Below are positions 1 through 4,195 of a stretch of 5,681 nt of DNA, piece after piece. The DNA is from Pseudomonadota bacterium (GTDB lineage Bacteria > Pseudomonadota > Gammaproteobacteria > Steroidobacterales > Steroidobacteraceae), in assembly GCA_021808195.1 (NCBI GenBank), contig JAKBCE010000165.1, positions 1-5,681 of the forward strand, in the 5' to 3' direction. The notes beneath the pieces were generated by a model. That model was not told where the DNA came from, ran no database searches, and worked only from the letters and a program-made list of their open reading frames with translations. A program made the translations under genes and the position numbers. Each line of letters opens with the position of its first letter. Position 1 is the stretch's first letter.

Positions 1-166
1 GGACCTGTCGACCAACTACAAGGTCGACCGACACCTGAACGTGTACTTCACCGCGAGCAACCTGCTCGACTCGGTCTACCACACGTACGGACGGTTCTCG
101 AACCAGACGTTGAACCTGATCGACTACGGCACCTCGCTGTCGTTCGGAGTTCGCGCCCAGTTCTGA
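1..166 (+). CDS. TonB-dependent outer-membrane receptor, C-terminal end (5' partial)
   Basis: Only the last 54 residues are present, read in the frame beginning at base 2 and stopping at TGA 164-166; the gene starts left of the window. The fragment reads as the final beta-strands of a 22-stranded TonB-dependent receptor barrel: a strand with VYFTASNLLDS, the typical Y-x-x-Y-G-R-F turn (HTYGRFS), and a last strand SLSFGVRAQF ending in the terminal Phe expected of the outer-membrane insertion signal. Such receptors import siderophores, cobalamin or oligosaccharides across the outer membrane using TonB energy. The substrate cannot be read from this fragment, but the downstream halogenase, SapC and LacI genes point to the carbohydrate-type receptors of xanthomonads and caulobacters. 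The halogenase starts 4 nt after the stop, so the two are probably co-transcribed. The plug domain and TonB box are not visible, so the call rests on the C-terminal pattern and context. Confidence 0.8.
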   Translation, partial: DLSTNYKVDRHLNVYFTASNLLDSVYHTYGRFSNQTLNLIDYGTSLSFGVRAQF

Positions 167-170
167 TCCC

Positions 171-1715
171 GTGAAACCGGTCCGCTCGGTGGTCATCGTC
201 GGCGGAGGAACCGCCGGCTGGCTCACCGCAGGCATCATCGCCGCCCGCCTTCAACCTCGGATGAAGGCGGGCGGCTTCTCGGTCACGCTGGTCGAGTCGC
301 CCGATATCCGCACCATCGGTGTGGGTGAAGGGACCTGGCCGACGATGCGCTCGACGCTCGAGCGCATCGGCGTGTCCGAGACGGCGCTGTTTCGCGAGTG
401 CGATGCCGCTTTCAAGCAAGGCGGGAAATTCGTCGGCTGGACCACCGGGGAGACCGGGGATGCGTATCATCATCCGCTGATGATTCCGCACGGCTTCTCG
501 CGTGTGAATCTGGTCCCGCACTGGCTGACGGAAGCGCACAGCCGAAGCTTCTGCGATTTCGTGACGCCGCAGGGACGACTGTGCGACCAGGGGCTGGCCC
601 CGAAGACGATTGCGCAGGGTGAGTACCGCTCGGCGGCGAACTATTCATATCACCTCGATGCGGGCAAGTTCGGCCCGTTCCTCGCCAGACACTGCATTGA
701 GCAGCTGCGGGTCCGCCATGTCCTGGCGGACGTCACCAGCGTCAAGCAGAGCGAGTCGGGGGACATCACGGGCCTCGAGACGGCACAGGCGGGCACCGTC
801 GAGGGTGACCTGTTCGTCGATTGCAGTGGCTTTCGCGCGCTGTTGCTCGGCGAGACGCTGAAGGTGGACTTCAAGCCATGCTCAGACGTCCTGCTCTGCG
901 ATACTGCGCTTGCCGTGCAGGTGCCGTACGAGATGCCCGATCAGCCGATGGCATCGGAGACGATCGCCACGGCGCAGGAGGCAGGGTGGATCTGGGACAT
1001 CGCGCTGCCGACCCGCCGAGGGGTCGGGCATGTCTATTCGAGCCGGCACTCGAGCGAAGAAGCTGCGCGCGAGACGTTGCTGCGCTACATCGGTGCGCAC
1101 CATCGGGACCTGCCGGTGCGCAAGATTCCCATTCGTTCGGGTCATCGGCAGGTGTTCTGGAAGAACAACTGCCTCGCCGTCGGTCTGGCGCAGGGGTTTC
1201 TCGAGCCGCTCGAGGCCTCCGCGATCGTCCTGGTGGAGCTGTCGGCGAAACTATTGGCCGAGCAGATGCCGGCGTGCCGGGAAGTGATGGACATCGTTGC
1301 GCGGCGCTTCAATGAGGTGACCGCGTACCGCTGGGGTCGGATCATCGATTTCCTGAAGTTGCATTATGTGCTCACGCGGCGCACCGACACGGCGTTCTGG
1401 CGCGATAATGCGGATCCGGCGACTGTGCCGCAGCGGCTGCAGGATATGCTGACGCTGTGGAAATACCAATCGCCTTGGTTCTTCGATGAGCTCGACCGGC
1501 TCGAGGAAGTGTTCCCGGCGGCGAGCTATCAGTACGTACTCTATGGCATGGGCTTTCGCACCGAAGTGGTGCCCGAGGAGCGCGCGGAGTCCTCCACGGA
1601 TGCAGCGAAGCTGGTCGAGGAGAATGCCCGCATGACTGCCGAGCTCTCGGCGCGGCTGCCGAAGAACCGTGAGCTGCTGAACCGAATCTACCAGTACGGG
1701 TTGCAGCCCGTCTGA
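171..1715 (+). CDS. Flavin-dependent halogenase (tryptophan halogenase family)
   Basis: A 514-residue protein, close to the usual 500-540. Family function: FADH2 and O2 make a hypohalous oxidant that a catalytic Lys delivers to an aromatic substrate; acts in the cytoplasm and needs a separate flavin reductase, not seen here. Visible landmarks: FAD-binding G-G-G-T-A-G-W at residues 11-17, G-V-G-E-G-T at 50-55, the catalytic Lys as K82 in AAFKQGGKF (aligns by eye with K79 of PrnA/RebH), DLFVDCSGFR at 213-222, the tunnel motif GWIWDIALP at 272-280, and FLEPLE at 343-348, where E348 matches the partner glutamate. The GTG start at 171 is required to keep the N-terminal strand of the Rossmann fold; the next in-frame ATG (261) would remove the FAD loop. 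No good Shine-Dalgarno precedes it, so translation is probably coupled to the receptor stop 4 nt upstream. The signature's Pro is replaced (W-x-W-x-I-A), and the tryptophan-binding Tyr pair and Trp seem absent, so free tryptophan is doubtful as substrate. Confidence 0.93.
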   Translation: MKPVRSVVIVGGGTAGWLTAGIIAARLQPRMKAGGFSVTLVESPDIRTIGVGEGTWPTMRSTLERIGVSETALFRECDAAFKQGGKFVGWTTGETGDAYHHPLMIPHGFSRVNLVPHWLTEAHSRSFCDFVTPQGRLCDQGLAPKTIAQGEYRSAANYSYHLDAGKFGPFLARHCIEQLRVRHVLADVTSVKQSESGDITGLETAQAGTVEGDLFVDCSGFRALLLGETLKVDFKPCSDVLLCDTALAVQVPYEMPDQPMASETIATAQEAGWIWDIALPTRRGVGHVYSSRHSSEEAARETLLRYIGAHHRDLPVRKIPIRSGHRQVFWKNNCLAVGLAQGFLEPLEASAIVLVELSAKLLAEQMPACREVMDIVARRFNEVTAYRWGRIIDFLKLHYVLTRRTDTAFWRDNADPATVPQRLQDMLTLWKYQSPWFFDELDRLEEVFPAASYQYVLYGMGFRTEVVPEERAESSTDAAKLVEENARMTAELSARLPKNRELLNRIYQYGLQPV

Positions 1716-1733
1716 TCTGACGCGTACCGCCTC

Positions 1734-2453
1734 ATGACCAACATCGTACCGCTGAACAAAGAGACATATCGCGACCTGAAGGTCGACGGGCGGCCCTCGG
1801 CTGCACACGGCGACAATCTGCACTTCGTGCAGGTGATCGTCGGGGAGTTCTCGCACCTCCTCGCGCACTATCCGATCCTTTTCGGCAAGCATGGGGAGAC
1901 CGGGCAGTTCTTTTGCGGCGCCATGCTGGGCTTCATCGAGGGTGAAAACCAGTTTCTCGATGACTGGCGCCGGGATCCGGAGTTCTATCGACCGCTGACA
2001 TTGCAGCGCGGTCCGTTCTACATCAACGGCCCGGAGCTCGCGATCGATCTGGATGATCCGCGGGTCGGTGCCGAGAGCGGCCAGCCGCTGTTCACCGAGC
2101 AGGGTCAGCCGAGCCGCTACCTGCAGCGGATCGTCTGGGCGTTCCAGGATCTGCGCCCCGGTATCGAGCAGACCCGGATCTTCATCGCGCGACTGCTCGA
2201 GTTGAATCTCATCGAGCCGATCGACATCGAAGTGGAGTTCGAGGACGGCACGCTGCGCCATTGCGAGGGCTTGTACACCATCAATCAGGAGGCGCTTGCG
2301 CGCCTCGGCGATGCCGTGGTGGTCGAGCTGTTTCGCCGCGGCTACCTGGCACTGATCCACATGATGATCAATTCGCTGAACCAGGTGCGGGTGATGGCAC
2401 GGACCAAAAATGCGCGCCTGCTGAAGCAGACCGAAGGGCTCGTGCCGGCATAG
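1734..2453 (+). CDS. SapC family protein
   Basis: A 239-residue protein matching the SapC family (usually about 230-260 residues), named for an S-layer-associated protein of Campylobacter fetus; the biochemical role is not established. Recognisable features: N-terminal MTNIVPLNKETYRDLKV, the LHFVQVIVGEF and HYPILFGKHGETGQFF segments (residues 29-60) containing the family's 'yPi.f.k....g.f' pattern, MLGFIEGEN at 64-72, a YRPLTLQRGPFYI stretch at 85-97, an acidic IDLDDPRV at 104-111, and a C-terminal EGLYTINQEAL (178-188). No signal peptide or transmembrane segment is evident, so it looks cytoplasmic despite the S-layer name. The ATG lies 18 nt after the halogenase stop with no clear ribosome site, fitting one operon with receptor and halogenase. 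SapC and flavin halogenase genes recur together beside sugar-related TonB receptors, so a role in that uptake locus is inferred, not shown. Confidence 0.9.
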   Translation: MTNIVPLNKETYRDLKVDGRPSAAHGDNLHFVQVIVGEFSHLLAHYPILFGKHGETGQFFCGAMLGFIEGENQFLDDWRRDPEFYRPLTLQRGPFYINGPELAIDLDDPRVGAESGQPLFTEQGQPSRYLQRIVWAFQDLRPGIEQTRIFIARLLELNLIEPIDIEVEFEDGTLRHCEGLYTINQEALARLGDAVVVELFRRGYLALIHMMINSLNQVRVMARTKNARLLKQTEGLVPA

Positions 2454-2497
2454 AACGCGATCGGTGCGTGACGGGCTACCGGCGGAACGCGGTGGCC

Positions 2498-3526
2498 TCA
2501 GTCCGTGTGCGGATTCACCGCGGCGAGGCGCCGCACTGAATCGCGCCAGAGGATCTTCGTGGCGATCTGCCGCTCGACGGGCAGCGCCGAGCCGTAGCAC
2601 AGGTTCACGAGCCGGTTCACCGCGTTGGTCGCGATCTGGACCCAGGGGATGAGCACCGTGGTGAGCGGGGGCGCGGCGACGGCCGAGAGGTCGATGTTGT
2701 CGTAGCCCATGACCGAGATGTCCTTCGGTACCGACACCCCGATCTGACTCAGGTACGACAGTGCACCGATCGCCATTTCGTCATTGGCGCAGAACAGCGC
2801 CGTGAACGGTCTGTTCGCCTCGAGCAGCGTGCGCGTGCCGGAGCGGCCGCTCTCGGGTGTGAAGTTGCCATGCACGCGCGGCAGGGCCTCGACGTCGATG
2901 CCGTACTCGCTGAGAGTTTCGTAGAACCCCCGCATGCGCAGCGCGTTGTCGCGGGATTCCTTCGGTCCTTCGATTGCCGCCAGATGCCGGTGACCTGCTT
3001 CGCACAGCGTCCGGGCGGCGAGTGCACCGGCGGCGCGGTGATCGGGGTTGAAGCACCGATCCTGCAGGTGTGCCAGGCTGCGGTTCAGCAGCACGAAATT
3101 GCGCTGCAGCCGGGTGATGTGTTCGGCATCGGACGGGGCGAGCGCCGTGCCCATCAGCAGCAACCCGTCGCAGCCGCGGTCGGTGAGGAATTCAGCGCCG
3201 GCGAGCGCCTCTTTGCGTTCATCGTGCGGCTCGAGGCCGAAGTTCACCACCATGTGGCATTGCTGGGCATGCAGGGCGAGGAAGATCGCGTGCAGGATCG
3301 GGGTGTAGAACGATCCGGAGACCACCGGGATGAACACGCCGATCATGCGCGAGTGGCCCTTCTGCAGGACGCGCGCGGCGTGCGAGGGCCGGTACTGCAG
3401 CACTTCGACCGCCTGGGTGACCCGCTTGATGGCATCCTGGGAGACCGGGCCCTTGCCGGCGATGACCCGAGACGCGGTACCAACACCGACTCCGGCGAGC
3501 TTGGCCACGTCTTTGATGGTTGCCAT
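2498..3526 (-). CDS. LacI-family transcriptional regulator
   Basis: A complete 342-residue repressor of the LacI/GalR family, the normal length. Residues 3-24 form the helix-turn-helix (TIKDVAKLAGVGVGTASRVI); aligned by eye to PurR, the base-reading positions are V15, G16 and R20. Residues 45-56 (YRPSHAARVLQK) are the hinge helix, with L54 at the minor-groove lever position. The rest is the periplasmic-binding-protein-like sensor: MIGVFIPVVSGSFYTPIL (61-78), RGCDGLLLMG (117-126), the effector-contact segment with R197, CANDEMAIGAL (246-256) and VPKDISVMGYDNID (266-279) with D276, equivalent to the sugar-contact Asp of LacI. A sugar effector is therefore likely, identity unknown. Its expected target is the adjacent receptor-halogenase-SapC operon, whose promoter lies outside the window. 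The gene is convergent with sapC (44-bp gap). The ATG is preceded by CAG rather than a Shine-Dalgarno, and an AT-rich -10 box sits 8 bp upstream, suggesting a nearly leaderless message. Confidence 0.95.
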   Translation of the reverse strand: MATIKDVAKLAGVGVGTASRVIAGKGPVSQDAIKRVTQAVEVLQYRPSHAARVLQKGHSRMIGVFIPVVSGSFYTPILHAIFLALHAQQCHMVVNFGLEPHDERKEALAGAEFLTDRGCDGLLLMGTALAPSDAEHITRLQRNFVLLNRSLAHLQDRCFNPDHRAAGALAARTLCEAGHRHLAAIEGPKESRDNALRMRGFYETLSEYGIDVEALPRVHGNFTPESGRSGTRTLLEANRPFTALFCANDEMAIGALSYLSQIGVSVPKDISVMGYDNIDLSAVAAPPLTTVLIPWVQIATNAVNRLVNLCYGSALPVERQIATKILWRDSVRRLAAVNPHTD

Positions 3527-3534
3527 CTGTATAT

Positions 3535-3540
3535 ATTATC
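3535..3540 (-). promoter_or_regulatory. Candidate -10 box of the lacI-type gene (near-leaderless start)
   Basis: Read on the minus strand, the bases before the ATG are GATAATATATACAG. GATAAT (3540 down to 3535) matches TATAAT at five of six positions and lies in the only strongly AT-rich patch of this region. A start about 7 nt further on would fall at roughly 3528, one or two bases before the ATG at 3526, so the mRNA would have almost no leader. This fits the lack of a Shine-Dalgarno. No convincing -35 box is seen at a 16-18 bp spacing. Predicted by eye only. Confidence 0.45.
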
Positions 3541-3551
3541 AGAATTCGACT

Positions 3552-3563
3552 GCAGCCGGCCGC
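3552..3563. promoter_or_regulatory. Weak palindrome, possible LacI-family operator
   Basis: A 12-bp stretch, GCAGCCGGCCGC, is symmetric at 10 of 12 positions around a central CpG, the centre expected of LacI-family operators. It lies where the -35 region of the lacI-type promoter would be, which would suit autorepression. Against it: short GC-rich palindromes are frequent by chance in this DNA, and no second copy is visible because the operon's own promoter is outside the window. Confidence 0.18.
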
Positions 3564-3607
3564 GCCTGACCTGACACCAGAACCGGCGCACGGGCAGGCG
3601 TGCGGTG

Positions 3608-3636
3608 CAGACACCCCGGGCAAATGCACCTAGAAT
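3608..3636 (+). promoter_or_regulatory. Candidate sigma70 promoter of the phosphatase gene
   Basis: CAGACA (3608-3613, four of six matches to TTGACA) and TAGAAT (3631-3636, five of six matches to TATAAT) are separated by exactly 17 bp. The predicted start is near 3643, giving a leader of about 14 nt before the ATG at 3657 that would contain the AAGGG ribosome site. It would transcribe the phosphatase independently of the divergent regulator. Read by eye, not tested. Confidence 0.5.
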
Positions 3637-3647
3637 TTCCCGCACTC

Positions 3648-3652
3648 AAGGG
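3648..3652 (+). promoter_or_regulatory. Ribosome binding site that selects the phosphatase ATG
   Basis: AAGGG sits 4 nt before the ATG at 3657, a usable Shine-Dalgarno. It favours this start over a GTG at 3672, which is nearer the conserved KILFVCLGN core and has only a run of G's upstream. Starts further left would place the coding region over the predicted promoter. Confidence 0.5.
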
Positions 3653-3656
3653 TTGG

Positions 3657-4148
3657 ATGAGCGGGGCCGGCGTGAAAATTCTCTTCGTGTGTCTGGGTAA
3701 CATCTGCCGTTCGCCGACGGCCGAGGGCGTATTTCGCGCCATGGCGGCGCGTGAGCTGCCCGAAGTGGCGCTCACTGTCGACTCGGCCGGTACGGCGGGC
3801 TATCACGTCGGGGAGCCACCGGATGGCCGTACGTGCGAAGCGGCGTTGCGGCGCGGGTATGACCTTTCCGGGCTGCGCGCGCGGGTGGTCGAGCCGCGTG
3901 ATTTCGAAGTGTTCGACCTGATCCTCGTCATGGACCGGCAGAATCTCGAGACGCTCCGGCGGCGGGCACCGGCGGCGGCTCGCGCTCGGTTGCGGCTGCT
4001 GCTGGAATTTGCCCCGCAGAGCGGTTTGCAGGAAGTGCCGGATCCGTACTACGGCGGCGTGAATGGGTTCGAGCAGGTGCTCGATCTGGTCGAAGCCGCT
4101 GCGCTCGGCCTGTGCGCCGCAGTACGCCGCGGGGAGTGGGCGTGGTAG
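3657..4148 (+). CDS. ptpA: Low-molecular-weight protein tyrosine phosphatase
   Basis: A 163-residue cytoplasmic phosphatase (family about 150-165). The signature C-x5-R-S loop is intact near the N-terminus: VCLGNICRSPTAEG, nucleophile C12, phosphate-binding R18 and S19. The general acid is D129 in the DPYYGG motif (129-134), whose Tyr pair is typical of tyrosine-specific members. Also visible are VDSAGTAGYHVGEPPDGR (41-58), the RARVVEPRDFEVFDLILVMD block (74-93) and the C-terminal helix FEQVLDLVEAAALGL. Bacterial relatives dephosphorylate phosphotyrosine proteins, and those in exopolysaccharide operons control a tyrosine kinase; none is visible here. The position beside rne recalls the pseudomonad kdsB-ptpA-murB-rne region, the basis for the symbol. 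The ATG at 3657 was chosen because it has a ribosome site and follows a predicted promoter; GTG 3672 (158 residues) is the alternative. An arsenate reductase, a related fold, is less likely given the DPYY motif. Confidence 0.95.
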   Translation: MSGAGVKILFVCLGNICRSPTAEGVFRAMAARELPEVALTVDSAGTAGYHVGEPPDGRTCEAALRRGYDLSGLRARVVEPRDFEVFDLILVMDRQNLETLRRRAPAAARARLRLLLEFAPQSGLQEVPDPYYGGVNGFEQVLDLVEAAALGLCAAVRRGEWAW

Positions 4149-4158
4149 GGCGGTTCGA

Positions 4159-4189
4159 TCCCCCTGGGACGCGGTGCGTCCCAGGGGGA
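4159..4189. terminator. Strong hairpin between convergent genes, probable bidirectional terminator
   Basis: A perfect inverted repeat: 4159-4172 pairs with 4176-4189 (14 bp, arms TCCCCCTGGGACGC and GCGTCCCAGGGGGA) around a 3-nt GGT loop. It fills most of the 47-bp gap between the phosphatase stop (4148) and the rne stop (4196), so it is placed to end both transcripts. Neither side has the run of T's of a classic intrinsic terminator, so it may act with Rho or as a 3'-end stabilising structure. Confidence 0.75.
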
Positions 4190-4195
4190 ACAGGC

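Noticed and set aside
2520..2534. 6-bp GC hairpin (GCGGCG, loop AGG, CGCCGC) downstream of sapC
   Set aside because: It is a perfect stem but short, lies inside the 3' end of the LacI coding region and has no T-run, so it is weak evidence for a sapC terminator. The 44-bp convergent gap itself holds no convincing stem.
1251..2600. 449-codon open frame on the minus strand
   Set aside because: It lies wholly antisense to the well-supported halogenase and SapC genes, bridges their junction and shows no recognisable domain. Long antisense frames are common in GC-rich DNA.
2870..3574. 234-codon open frame on the plus strand
   Set aside because: Antisense shadow of the LacI-family gene, with low-complexity composition and no family resemblance.
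3587..3604. Inverted repeat CGCAC-8 nt-GTGCG in the divergent intergenic region
   Set aside because: Only 5 bp per arm with an even 8-nt spacer lacking symmetry; expected by chance in GC-rich DNA and not a LacI-type operator shape.
3571..3670. Upstream start for the phosphatase near 3600
   Set aside because: It would add about 19 residues before the conserved core, atypical for the family, and would put coding sequence over the predicted promoter and ribosome site.
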